A DNA stretch of 64,000 nucleotides from Caldithrix sp. (lineage in GTDB: Bacteria; Zhuqueibacterota; Zhuqueibacteria; Thermofontimicrobiales; Sulfurfontimicrobiaceae): contig DYKB01000002.1 of the NCBI GenBank assembly GCA_020722815.1, forward strand, positions 1-64,000. The letters are read 5' to 3'. The position numbers and the translations under genes are program-made. Position 1 is the first letter of the stretch. Every line of letters begins with the position of its first letter. The notes beneath the pieces are model-generated. The model saw nothing but the letters and a program-made list of their open reading frames with translations, did not search any database and was not told the origin of the DNA. Of the stretch, positions 1 to 8,459 are shown piece after piece.

Positions 1-80
1 AATAGAGGGTGGTGGAGCCAGGGAAATAGAGGGTGGTGGAGCCAGGGAAATAGAGAGAATAGAGAGAATAGAGAGAAAAA
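1..80. repeat. Short tandem repeats at window edge
   Basis: A 24-bp unit beginning AATAGAGGGTGG is present twice without change (1-24 and 25-48). A 9-bp unit AATAGAGAG then follows three times (49-75) before an A-run. The array may begin before the window. No reading frame is supported here. Confidence 0.9.
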
Positions 81-536
81 ATCATCTAGAAAATTCTGGC
101 TAATAATACTTTGAAAAAATATCGTCTGGAAATTTCTGAATGCTAAAACCCTTGAAAAAAAAATCGGCTGGAAAATTCTGGAGGCTCAGACTTTGAAAAA
201 AAACCATCTGGAAAATTCTGGACGTTCAGACTTTGAAAAAAAAAAAAACATCTGAAAAATTTCAGACGTTGAAATCATTGAAAAAAAAGTCGTCTGTAAA
301 ATTCTGGACGCTCAAATCTTGGAAAAAAAATTGCTTGGAAAATTCTGGATGCTAATACCTTTGAAAAAAATCATCTAAAAATTTCCAGGCATTAAAACTT
401 TAAAAAAAGATTATCTGGAAAATTCCGGACGCTCAAATTTTGAAAAAAAAAAAAATCATCTGGAAATTTCCAGATGCCAAAACTTTGAAAAAAGATCATC
501 TGGAAAATTCCAGACCTCCAAACTTTTAAAAAAAAA
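81..536. repeat. Eleven-unit array of palindrome plus A-tract repeats
   Basis: Eleven degenerate units start near 81, 121, 163, 203, 248, 289, 331, 370, 410, 455 and 495, giving a period of 39-45 bp (mean about 41). Each unit has a core close to TCATCTGGAAAATTCCAGA, which is self-complementary in the best units (455 and 495), then a short variable stretch, then CTTTGA and 6-13 adenines. The period is close to four helical turns, so the A-tracts lie roughly on one face of the helix, which favours intrinsic curvature. The array ends about 50 bp before the GPH symporter start. Its function is unknown; it could be a bent regulatory region or a decaying satellite. Confidence 0.85.
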
Positions 537-584
537 TTGACTGAACATAGAATTTTTCCAAAAACCATCACAAAAGGAACCCAA

Positions 585-2036
585 ATGAATCAAGAGAGAA
601 AAGCTGACATTCAACAACAGGATCGTCTCCCGATTTTGACAAAAGCGGCGTATGGTCTGGGAACAGCACTGGACATGTGGGGATTCTGGCTTTTTCCGGC
701 GGTTGCCTTTGCGGTTTTTAATATCTATCTGGGCGTTGAACCCTGGTTAGTGGGACTGGCATTGACCCTCATCCGGGTTTATGACGCTTTCACCGACCCC
801 TTAGCTGGCTGGTTATCTGATAATTTCCGCTCCCGACACGGTCGCCGACGGCCTTTTATTCTGATTGCAGGGATATTAAGTGGACTCGGTCTGCCATTAC
901 TCTTTGCCGTTTCACCGGGGTGGTCGACAATCAACTTTCTTGGCGTTTCTGTGATTTTCTGGTACATGATGGGCGCATCTTTACTCTATATTCCAATCAT
1001 CAGCAGCTTTTCAGTACCTTATAACAGTCTGGGAGCCGAATTAAGTCCGGATTACGAAGAACGAACATCGATTATGACTTACCGGAGCGCGATGCAAAAG
1101 ATTTTTGAAGTCGCCAATTTTTACGCCTTACGTTTTACGAATCTGGCCTGGTTTCTTATCCCTGGTGTCGAGAATAAGAAAAATACCTTGCTCGGTATTC
1201 AGGTCTATACGTCCATTCTGGGCGTGGTGATGGCGATTTTTGCGATTGTCATCTTTTTCCGGGTGAAAGAACGTTATTATGATAAGGTTGTTACCAAAAT
1301 TAAAGAACGGATTTCGCTCAAAAGTGCATTTTATGAAACCCTGAAATGTCAGCCCTTTCGGATGATGATGGGTTTTGGCGCGGCATTTACACTGGGGACC
1401 AGCCTGGTCGGTGCATTAGGTTATTACGCAACAGTCTACTATGTCTGCGCCGGGAATACCATCGTCGGCGATAACTGGAACTTCTGGATGGGGGTTGCCT
1501 TTATGATTGGTGGTTTTCTGGGGGCACCGCTTTTAAATCGGGTGGCTGCCATTATCGAAAAACGGAATGCGGTCATTATCGCGGCGGCTATTGGAATACT
1601 CGGCTATGGCGGTTCCTGGTTTCTTTACAATCCCTTGATTCCCTGGCTGCAAACAATCGCTTCCGGAACAATGGGAATGGCGGCGGCCGGCTTATGGATG
1701 TTGCATGGTTCAATCGGGGCGGATGTCATCGATTATGATGAACTTCATACCGGCAAACGTCGGGAAGGATCTTTCACCGCCTGCGCGTCCTATCTCCTCA
1801 AATTGGGAAATTCGGGTGGCTATTTTGTTTCGGGACTGATTCTGGGATGGGCTGGATTCGACTCTTCAGTTGCTGTTCAAACTCCGGAAACAATTTTCTG
1901 GATTCGGGCAATGCTGGCCAGTATTCCGGTAGTTGGCTTATTGATTGTCATCTTTTTTATTCTCCGCATGCCGCTTACCCGACAGAAAAGTCTTGATATT
2001 CGGAAGGCACTTGAGGAACGGCGGGGAACGGTTTAA
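585..2036 (+). CDS. GPH-family (MFS) sugar:cation symporter
   Basis: A 483-residue polytopic inner-membrane protein of the glycoside-pentoside-hexuronide symporter family (MelB/YicJ type), which imports glycosides or hexuronides with Na+ or H+. An early loop carries the MFS signature with GWLSDNF followed by GRRRP. The second half has the family block DVIDYDELHTGKRREG. About 12 hydrophobic segments are visible and the length fits the family. I start at ATG 585 because AAAGGA lies 7-8 bases upstream; an upstream TTG at 537 would begin inside the repeat array. It stands alone on the plus strand, directly behind the A-tract array. The substrate cannot be read from sequence. Confidence 0.9.
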   Translation: MNQERKADIQQQDRLPILTKAAYGLGTALDMWGFWLFPAVAFAVFNIYLGVEPWLVGLALTLIRVYDAFTDPLAGWLSDNFRSRHGRRRPFILIAGILSGLGLPLLFAVSPGWSTINFLGVSVIFWYMMGASLLYIPIISSFSVPYNSLGAELSPDYEERTSIMTYRSAMQKIFEVANFYALRFTNLAWFLIPGVENKKNTLLGIQVYTSILGVVMAIFAIVIFFRVKERYYDKVVTKIKERISLKSAFYETLKCQPFRMMMGFGAAFTLGTSLVGALGYYATVYYVCAGNTIVGDNWNFWMGVAFMIGGFLGAPLLNRVAAIIEKRNAVIIAAAIGILGYGGSWFLYNPLIPWLQTIASGTMGMAAAGLWMLHGSIGADVIDYDELHTGKRREGSFTACASYLLKLGNSGGYFVSGLILGWAGFDSSVAVQTPETIFWIRAMLASIPVVGLLIVIFFILRMPLTRQKSLDIRKALEERRGTV

Positions 2037-2082
2037 ATTGAACTTGTTTTTACCACAGATTGCGCAGATTAATTTAATACCT

Positions 2083-2288
2083 GAAATTCTAAAATGAAAC
2101 GTTTTTTCCAGCGAAGCTGTTTTCAGTGGGAAATTGACCCCCGCTGTATCTCCCCCATTTTCAAAAAGCGAAAATGGGGGAGAGAATCCGACTTTCTCTC
2201 CCCCAAATTCTGTTTTTTGGAGTTTGGGGGAGGCAGGAGGGGGTCTTTCATTGATTCATTACCTCATAAATTTCCATTTTAGAATTTT
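2083..2288. mobile_element. MITE-like palindromic element, family A copy 1
   Basis: Terminal inverted repeats of about 14 bp (GAAATTCTAAAATG at the left, complement of CATTTTAGAATTTT at the right) enclose ~206 bp rich in CTCCCCC/GGGGGAG palindromes. A second copy lies in opposite orientation at 6099-6305 with matching internal blocks. There is no transposase gene. Small ORFs inside it are palindrome artefacts. Confidence 0.75.
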
Positions 2289-2405
2289 AAGTAATAAAAT
2301 CTGTGAAATCTGCAGTTAATTGATTTAGTATCAGAAAACGGTGATGTTAAGAACGGGTACGATATATCTCCAAAATTTAATATCTATTTTAAGCATTTCC
2401 TCATA

Positions 2406-2438
2406 AAAACCTAGTAAGACCTGCAAGGTTTTTTTTTT
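2406..2438 (+). terminator. Possible rho-independent terminator
   Basis: A seven-base stem AAAACCT/AGGTTTT (2406-2412 with 2426-2432) has a 13-base loop and runs into about ten T residues. It lies 370 bp beyond the symporter stop, so it may instead be part of a dispersed repeat. Confidence 0.3.
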
Positions 2439-2462
2439 GTAAGAATCCGGATATTTAGCTTC

Positions 2463-2504
2463 ATCACAGGATTTCAATATGAAAAGCACGAAGGTCTAAA
2501 TTTT
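2463..2504. repeat. Left direct repeat flanking the DMT gene
   Basis: About 42 bp starting ATCACAGGATTTC and ending AAGGTCTAAATTTT. It recurs in direct orientation at 3038-3079 with roughly seven or eight mismatches. The pair brackets the DMT transporter gene exactly. Confidence 0.65.
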
Positions 2505-2597
2505 ATCCAACCCAATTGAATGGATACCATTTAAAATACTAAAATATTCGTAATTCTGTAAATGATGTTTTTGCGCCTGCTTCAAAAAGCAAACCGA

Positions 2598-2990
2598 TTA
2601 TCGACTATATGCCATCACAATAAACGCTATCACCGTGAATACCACGCCAATATATGCCTGTCGGGAAAGGATTTCGCCAAGCAGCAAAAATCCCAATACA
2701 TTTACAATAATAATGGAAGAAGCACCAAACAGGGCCATGGTTTTTCCCACCTGGAGTTGGGAAAATATATATAATTGACCAAACATGGCAACCTGTCGAA
2801 TGAGAAAATAGAGCAGAAACCACCAGTTCAGGAATGTGGATAGCACGAAAGGATGGCTCCGCATGTTGGCGCGGGCAATCAGGTCGCTTGTGGTGAATAG
2901 CAGTTGGGTAACAATAATAATGAAGAGGGGAGATTTTGCCCCGACCATGTTTATAACGCCTCGAAATACGGTTATTTTGGAAAAAGTCAT
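2598..2990 (-). CDS. Small four-helix DMT/SMR-type membrane protein
   Basis: A 130-residue protein with four hydrophobic segments, ending in a helix pair around GFLLLGEILSRQAYIG, the usual look of a drug/metabolite-transporter repeat. The size matches a single EmrE-like or half-EamA unit; full EamA proteins have ten helices. Such proteins usually work as dimers exporting small cations or metabolites. An internal ATG at 2948 would give 116 residues, closer to SMR length; the RBS evidence is weak for both starts. The gene sits alone between two direct repeats. The substrate is unknown, and it could be a truncated EamA transporter. Confidence 0.7.
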   Translation of the reverse strand: MTFSKITVFRGVINMVGAKSPLFIIIVTQLLFTTSDLIARANMRSHPFVLSTFLNWWFLLYFLIRQVAMFGQLYIFSQLQVGKTMALFGASSIIIVNVLGFLLLGEILSRQAYIGVVFTVIAFIVMAYSR

Positions 2991-3037
2991 AAAAAACAGA
3001 CCTTCGCGGTTTTTTTAGATTCATGTAATTTAGTAAA

Positions 3038-3079
3038 ATCACAGCATTTCGATAAGAAAACCTCGATGGTCTGAATTTT
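3038..3079. repeat. Right direct repeat flanking the DMT gene
   Basis: Partner of 2463-2504, starting ATCACAGCATTTCGATA and ending GGTCTGAATTTTT, in the same orientation 575 bp away. It lies just upstream of the DMT gene start. Confidence 0.65.
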
Positions 3080-3128
3080 TTAACTAATTTTTATTTGAAG
3101 TGATGAAAAGCAGCTTAAATCAGGCAGA

Positions 3129-4532
3129 TTATTGACCGTTTTTTTTCTTGACTTCCTTTAAAAAATTTTCCAGTGCGGCTTCATCATACACTAATTTATA
3201 CTTTTCCTTCAGTTCATTGATATTAGCTTCTTTAACTTTTTGAATTTTTTCCCGCCGAAGGACATTTGAAATAAGCATTTTAGCGCGTTCTGGCGCATCA
3301 TTTTCATAATCTTTTTTATGCGCTGCCTGATACGCTGCAATTTCAGCCTCGGTCACATTAATTTTAGGTGCGATGAGCAATTCTTTGCTCCTCAATTCAA
3401 TGATACGCTCTTTGGTTAAGGCGACTTCTCTCGCGAAGTCTGGTTTTTCTTTTAATTTAAGTTCGGTCGCTTCCGCATACATCAAATCGGTACGAATGGC
3501 AGTTTTAATAAATTCTTCAATATCCTGTGCGGTAATAATGGGGATTTGAACTGATTTTGAAAATGAATTATACTGCTCGATAAATTTGGCAACCGTCCAA
3601 GTTCCTAATTTGTATTCAGCAAGAGTTTGATTTAATATAGTCGGGTCAAAATCGCTGGAGTGAATTTGAGATTTGTCCTTTTGTGTCGAATAGGCTTTCA
3701 GGATGGGGGCGATGACGTCATTATTAATCTTAAAGTCATATTTTGCTGATAGCTTATCAAAATAGTCTTTCAAAAAGACATTCAATTTTCGATTCTCAAT
3801 TCTTTTTACAATTTCCGCTTTTACTTTTTCAAAAGGTGGTCTTTCATGAGGTCGTTTATCCAATATTTTGATAATCTGATAGCCATACATTGATTTAATT
3901 GGCGCTGAAAATTCATTCTTATTTAAAGAAAAAAGAGTGTTTTCCAGTTCAGCATCAGGCAGGCCAGCCATAATATAATTATTGACGACTCCGCCCTGAG
4001 AACGGGTGTTGGTATCCAGAGAATACTTTTGCGCCAATTCAGCAAAATCAGCACCGTTTTGCAGCAGTTGATAAATTGAATCAGCTAATGGTTTTGATTG
4101 CAGCAAAATATAAGCGATTTTTACTTCTTTGTCCAGATAGTTATATAATTCCTGGATTTCGGCATCGGTGACGGGAAATTCTTTCGGCACGATGGCATTA
4201 AAGAGAAGTCCATTTTGTTTTAACAAAACATCTTTCTCGGCTTTTTGAAATTGTTTCTGGATAGCACTATCCTGATCCAATTTCATCGCATACCCTTCTG
4301 CGACATATAATTTGGTTTCCAAAAATTGTTCTTCAATAAATTGTTTTAAGCCTTTGGTTGTTAAGGTATCGACATTGCTTTTTAATGGACTGGAATTGAA
4401 CCGGTCAAGCAGTATTTCTTTTGAGAGTATTTGCTCGCCAACTTTCATGATATAGGAATCGTTTTTTTTCCCACAACCCAAAATAATCAGCATGAGTATC
4501 ATCATACCGGATAAGATATATTTCTGAAGCAT
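3129..4532 (-). CDS. PpiC/SurA-type peptidyl-prolyl isomerase lipoprotein
   Basis: A 467-residue envelope foldase. The signal peptide ends in a lipobox with Cys20 (IILGCGKK), so it should be a lipid-anchored periplasmic protein. Residues about 30-125 resemble a SurA N-terminal helical domain. A parvulin rotamase domain follows at about 130-240, with the typical GADFAELAQKYS, SQGG and YGYQIIKI blocks. The helical C-terminal part ends in a charged tail. The start ATG is preceded by AGGAG at 7 bases. It likely helps fold outer-membrane proteins. The next gene upstream on the same strand (a nuclease/phosphatase-fold lipoprotein) is only 54 bp away, so the two may be co-transcribed. Confidence 0.88.
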   Translation of the reverse strand: MLQKYILSGMMILMLIILGCGKKNDSYIMKVGEQILSKEILLDRFNSSPLKSNVDTLTTKGLKQFIEEQFLETKLYVAEGYAMKLDQDSAIQKQFQKAEKDVLLKQNGLLFNAIVPKEFPVTDAEIQELYNYLDKEVKIAYILLQSKPLADSIYQLLQNGADFAELAQKYSLDTNTRSQGGVVNNYIMAGLPDAELENTLFSLNKNEFSAPIKSMYGYQIIKILDKRPHERPPFEKVKAEIVKRIENRKLNVFLKDYFDKLSAKYDFKINNDVIAPILKAYSTQKDKSQIHSSDFDPTILNQTLAEYKLGTWTVAKFIEQYNSFSKSVQIPIITAQDIEEFIKTAIRTDLMYAEATELKLKEKPDFAREVALTKERIIELRSKELLIAPKINVTEAEIAAYQAAHKKDYENDAPERAKMLISNVLRREKIQKVKEANINELKEKYKLVYDEAALENFLKEVKKKNGQ

Positions 4533-4586
4533 CGTGTAACTCCTGGTTTTAAAGTGTAAAACAAGATGGACTATTTAATCGGAAGT

Positions 4587-5474
4587 TTATTTAATTCGCA
4601 TTTCTGCAAGAACAGGAAGGTGATCGGAAGGCCAGCGATTTTCCCAACGGTCACTTAAACTGCCATGTCGGAATACGTGAAATTGTTGATTAACAAAAAT
4701 ATAATCGATTTTATTGCCAGGAACCAGTTCCCTAAATCCTTGAAAGGTTGAGGAAGGTCCATGATGGGGCAATGCGCTTATATTTTTCGTATCGAGTAAT
4801 TTATATAAATTGTTCGTCCGGGCTGAATCAACGATAAGATGATAGAGCTGAGAACTTTCATTAAAGTTAAAATCGCCTGTCACAACAACTGGCTTCTTGT
4901 CGGCAATGGTGGGTATCTGTGAAAGAAGAAGGCGGACACTGTTTTTTCGCGCCTGTTCACCACGATGATCAAAATGGGTATTAAAATGATAAAATGTTTT
5001 GCCAGTCAGGTTATCCCGAAATTCGCCCCAGGTGACAATCCGTACACAGGCGGCATCCCAGCCACGGCTTCCGGCGACATCGGGTGTCTCGGAAAGCCAG
5101 AAAGTAGCCTGTTTCAGGAGGCTAAAACGATCTTTTCGATAAAAGATGGGGGCGTATTCACCGGCTTTTTGACCATCATCACGCCCCACGCCAAATGAAC
5201 CAAATTCTGGTAGTGCCGTTTTTAAATCTTCCATCTGGTTATCGAGTACTTCCTGAAAACCAACCAGATCGGCTTGATGGAAACGGACCATACTGGTGAC
5301 CATATCTTTCCGATTGGGCCAGGCATTTCCACTATCGGCAGGTGTATTCATCCGGATATTAAATGTCATAGTCCGAAGATTTTTAAAATTTTTGTCCGCT
5401 GGGCCGCAGGTCATGATGGTGATCACGATGAGCATTGAAATACTAAATAGAAAGACTATTTTTATTTTTTGCAT
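4587..5474 (-). CDS. Endonuclease/exonuclease/phosphatase-fold lipoprotein
   Basis: A protein of 295 residues with a lipobox Cys near position 23 (TIMTCG) followed by a complete EEP (DNase I-like) fold. Visible motifs are MTFNIRMN, GFQEV (metal-binding Glu), the NTHFDHRG block, VVTGDFNF (catalytic Asp/Asn), KIDYIFV and the closing SDHLPV (catalytic His). Family members hydrolyse phosphodiesters in nucleic acids, phosphoinositides or sphingomyelin; the envelope location suggests a secreted phosphodiesterase. I chose ATG 5474 because GAGGT lies 7 bases upstream; the TTG at 5492 would consume that site. The exact substrate cannot be inferred. Confidence 0.87.
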   Translation of the reverse strand: MQKIKIVFLFSISMLIVITIMTCGPADKNFKNLRTMTFNIRMNTPADSGNAWPNRKDMVTSMVRFHQADLVGFQEVLDNQMEDLKTALPEFGSFGVGRDDGQKAGEYAPIFYRKDRFSLLKQATFWLSETPDVAGSRGWDAACVRIVTWGEFRDNLTGKTFYHFNTHFDHRGEQARKNSVRLLLSQIPTIADKKPVVVTGDFNFNESSQLYHLIVDSARTNNLYKLLDTKNISALPHHGPSSTFQGFRELVPGNKIDYIFVNQQFHVFRHGSLSDRWENRWPSDHLPVLAEMRIK

Positions 5475-5668
5475 TTGTTTTACCTCGAACAATGATTAAC
5501 CGTTTCAAGCTCCAGAGTTATCAGAGTATAACAATTTAGTAAAAAAAAATATCAAGTGCAATGAAAATTAAATTTTTCAATGGATGTCAAGCTTTTTGAG
5601 TGTGCTGCCTGATTTTGGATTGAATTATACTTTTAATTTAATGTATCGTCAGTCGCAATGGGATTATT

Positions 5669-6054
5669 TATGAGTCCACTCTAAAGGGTCTAGCCGTCAG
5701 GTTAAGGTCTTAATTTATATGAAAACAAGCCGTTGGATATATAATAAATATTCAAGGAGAACCATTCATCACCCTCTCCCAGAGGGAGGGGGCGTAGCTA
5801 TTCCCTCTCTCGCCGGGAGAAGGTTAGGGTGAGGGCAGTTTTTAATTCAACTTATTTTATTATTTTCAATTACTTGTCAGTTTAACCTGACGGCTATGCT
5901 CTAAAAGGGTCATTCTGAACCCTTCGAACATGCTTGGGGTAAATTCAGTGAAGCGGAGTGAAAAATTTACGTTTTTTAATAAGTTGCAGGATACTTCGCT
6001 TCACGCAGAATGACACGTCTTGATTTATTTAGAGCGGGATCGTTTATAAAATAA
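5669..6054. mobile_element. Palindromic TCATTCTGA element (family B) interrupted by another element
   Basis: The left end is the 17-mer TATGAGTCCACTCTAAA, also seen at 31805-31821 (complement), 53360-53376 (one change) and 50715-50731 (two changes). After the nested insert at 5691-5896 it resumes with CTCTAAAAGGGTCATTCTGA, then the mirrored CAGAATGACA near 6006-6015. The right end (about 6035-6054) is a diverged complement of the 17-mer. Non-coding. Confidence 0.6.
5691..5896. mobile_element. Nested 206-bp element with perfect 15-bp terminal inverted repeats
   Basis: TAGCCGTCAGGTTAA at 5691-5705 is exactly complementary to 5882-5896. The interior holds a CCCTCACCCTAACC-type palindrome (about 5768-5838) related to the block at 60093-60463. 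Both flanks carry the near-identical word CTCTAAA(A)GGGTC, as expected if the element landed in family B and duplicated its target. There is no transposase. Confidence 0.65.
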
Positions 6055-6098
6055 CAAAATTAAACTTGATTTCTTGTTAAGTAATTGTTATAATTCCT

Positions 6099-6305
6099 AA
6101 AATTCTAAAATGGAAATTTATAAGGGTATGAATCAATGAGAGACCCCTTCCTGCCTCCCCCAAATTCCAACAAACGGAATTTGGGGGAGGCAGGAAGGGG
6201 TCTTTCCCCCATTTTCGCTTTTTGAAAATGGGGGAGAGACAGAGGGGGTCAATTTCCCACTGAAAGCGAGTTCTCCGAAGAAAAAACGTTTCATTTTAGA
6301 ATTTC
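6099..6305. mobile_element. MITE-like palindromic element, family A copy 2
   Basis: An inverted copy of 2083-2288 with the same terminal word (AAATTCTAAAATG / CATTTTAGAATTT) and the same internal blocks (GGGGGAGGCAGGA, AATTTCCCACTGAAA, AAAAAACGTTTCA). It ends immediately before, and reads openly into, the WG-repeat remnant. Confidence 0.75.
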
Positions 6306-6306
6306 A

Positions 6307-6675
6307 GGTAATAATAGAATTGGCTTTATTGATAAAACCGGCGCACTAAAAATTCCGGCCAAATTTCTGGCAGCCAATAATTTTTCGGAAGGATTGGCAG
6401 CCGCCAAACTGAATGAGCTTTGGGGATTCATCAATCCAGCCGGCGAATTGGTGATCGAAGAAGATTATGAATATGCTGGTGATTTTAATGAAGGGCTGGC
6501 ACCTGTTTGTCAGGATAAAAAATGGGGCTCTATTGATAAAACTGGCAATATTGTTATACCATCCAGGTTTGATCTGGCGAAGAAATTTCGTGATGGTCTG
6601 GCGCAGGTCAGTATTAATAAAAACTGGGGATATATTAATAAGGAAGGAAATTTTATCTGGCAATCGAAAAAATAG
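6307..6675 (+). pseudogene. WG-repeat protein remnant, 5' end lost at the MITE
   Basis: The frame encodes about 3.5 WG (KWG) repeats: a first partial one beginning IGFIDKTG, then LWGFINPAGE, KWGSIDKTG and NWGYINKEG, ending at a TAG at 6673-6675. No credible start or signal peptide precedes the first repeat. Upstream codons come straight from the right end of the family A element. WG proteins normally have many repeats and a signal peptide, so this looks like the 3' remnant of a larger gene. An alternative is a short protein starting at the internal start near 6394. It is followed by the cytochrome-SUMF1 gene after about 70 bp. Confidence 0.65.
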
Positions 6676-6746
6676 GCATCGCAATAAACTTAGTTTGAAC
6701 CTGAACTGAAATAATCAAGCGGAAACGAATAGAGGAGCGCAAGCGA

Positions 6747-8270
6747 ATGGCTGATAAAAAGACAGGCTGGCTAAAAAAATTACTTTTTCGAAGTTTATTG
6801 ATACCGGGTATTATTTTGGGATTTGCACTGGTGATATCGAGTCATTATATATTGGATTATACCTCATCCAATGACTTTTGTGAATTTTGTCATGTGCATC
6901 CCCATTCAACAACCGCCTGGAAAACATCGCCCCATTTCAAGAACAGGCAGGGGATTCAAGTCCATTGTGTTTCGTGCCATTTGCCACCGAAAGGCATGGC
7001 TTATCTGACTGAAAAAATTAAAGTTGGCGTTCGGGATGTATGGGGAACGCTGGTGAAAGATGTTTCCAAAATTGATTGGGATACAAAAAGTAAATTAGAG
7101 TACGCGAAGACCTACACCTATGATGTTTCGTGTCAATATTGTCATGTCGAGCTTTTTCCGGATAGTTTATCAAAAGAGGGGACGGATGCTCATGTTTATT
7201 ATTTTCATCAAAAAGCGAAAGTGCGCTGTATCAACTGCCATTTAACGGTTGGGCATTATCCAAAAGGGACCAAAGAGATTATTGTACTCGATACATCAAC
7301 CGTGGCGATCAAGAAAAAAGTACGCCTGATTGTGCCCTCTTCTCCCAACGCCTTTGAGGATTATACAGAAACCGTACCGGGAACAGCCGTCATGTTTGAA
7401 ATGGTCGCCATACCTGGTGGAACTTTTGAGATGGGGAGCCCGGATAATGAATCGTATCGTGAGGCCGATGAAGGTCCGGTTCGAAAGGTGAAACTCAGTC
7501 CTTTCTGGATGGGGAGAACAGAAGTCACCTGGGACGAGTGGGATGCATATTTTGTCCGGAATGTCACGCAGAAGAAGGATTTATATGCTTCAACGACATC
7601 GCAAATTGATGCGGTAACCGGGCCGACCCCGCCGTATGGTAATCCCGATCAGGGATGGGGAAAAGGAACGCGACCGGTTATTACGATTTCGCATACAGCC
7701 GCCGTTAAATATTGTGAATGGCTGAGTAAAGTTACCGGTAAAAAATATCGTCTGCCGACTGAAGCCGAATGGGAATATGCCTGCCGCGGAGGAACGGCCG
7801 GGCCTTATTTCTTTGATGGTAATCCTGGAAAATATACCAGAAAATCCTGGTGGAAGAATATTGTGGGGCCGGATACTATCGGGATAAACCAGTATGTGTG
7901 GTATGCGGAAAATAGCAGTCATAAATCCCAGCCAACTTACACGAAAAAACCGAATCCCTTTGGTTTAGATAATATGCTGGGAAATGTGCGCGAATTCTGT
8001 CTGGATTGGTATTCACCAACCGTTTATACTGAATATGGTTCCGATTCTCTGCTGGTTAATCCGAAAGGTGCAAAATCCGGTACAGAATACGTTGTTCGTG
8101 GCGGTTCTTATCGGTCGGACGCTGCTGATTTCCGAAGTGCAGCGCGTGGGTTTACCGAGAGTGAAGCCTGGTTATTGACCGATCCGCAAATTCCCAAGAG
8201 TGTCTGGTGGTATACCGATTGTTTTGATGTGGGATTTCGTGTGGTTCGTGAACTTGATTCGCCTAAGTAA
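6747..8270 (+). CDS. Tetraheme NapC/NrfH-like cytochrome fused to a SUMF1 domain
   Basis: A 507-residue fusion. Residues 1-35 contain one membrane anchor, then four CxxCH heme sites at about 45-49 (CEFCH), 74-78 (CVSCH), 129-133 (CQYCH) and 161-165 (CINCH), the pattern of the NapC/NirT/NrfH family that passes quinol electrons to periplasmic reductases. From about residue 217 to the end is a formylglycine-generating-enzyme-like (SUMF1/PvdO/EgtB) fold: MVAIPGGTFEMGS, RLPTEAEWEYACRGGT, GNVREFCLDW, VVRGGSYR and DVGFRVV. GAGGAG lies 9 bases before ATG 6747. SUMF1 domains may be enzymatic or purely structural. A plausible role is a membrane electron donor carrying a periplasmic binding or modifying domain; no partner reductase is in the window. 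Confidence 0.88.
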   Translation: MADKKTGWLKKLLFRSLLIPGIILGFALVISSHYILDYTSSNDFCEFCHVHPHSTTAWKTSPHFKNRQGIQVHCVSCHLPPKGMAYLTEKIKVGVRDVWGTLVKDVSKIDWDTKSKLEYAKTYTYDVSCQYCHVELFPDSLSKEGTDAHVYYFHQKAKVRCINCHLTVGHYPKGTKEIIVLDTSTVAIKKKVRLIVPSSPNAFEDYTETVPGTAVMFEMVAIPGGTFEMGSPDNESYREADEGPVRKVKLSPFWMGRTEVTWDEWDAYFVRNVTQKKDLYASTTSQIDAVTGPTPPYGNPDQGWGKGTRPVITISHTAAVKYCEWLSKVTGKKYRLPTEAEWEYACRGGTAGPYFFDGNPGKYTRKSWWKNIVGPDTIGINQYVWYAENSSHKSQPTYTKKPNPFGLDNMLGNVREFCLDWYSPTVYTEYGSDSLLVNPKGAKSGTEYVVRGGSYRSDAADFRSAARGFTESEAWLLTDPQIPKSVWWYTDCFDVGFRVVRELDSPK

Positions 8271-8459
8271 AAATCGAGGTATCCCCTCACTATTCAATGG
8301 TAGAATTGGCTTTGACAATCTCAGCTAACGGTTTCTCCGTACCCTGAGCTTGTCGAAGGATACATATACCATGTTTTTTTGAGAGGATACAAAGCGAGTA
8401 ATTTATTTTTATGAAAGTAGATTCTCTTTATTTTTTTCATAAAAAAGCAGGAGTGTCTG

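Noticed and set aside
81..536. CRISPR array
   Set aside because: The whole unit is repeated and drifts gradually; there is no constant repeat alternating with unique spacers, and no cas gene is nearby.
2094..2319. Two overlapping 61-62 codon ORFs
   Set aside because: They lie inside the MITE-like palindrome and encode only its mirrored C/G-rich blocks.
2605..3042. 145-codon minus-strand ORF overlapping the DMT gene
   Set aside because: It reads the DMT gene in another frame; the His/Cys/Pro-rich product lacks any family look, while the other frame gives clean membrane helices.
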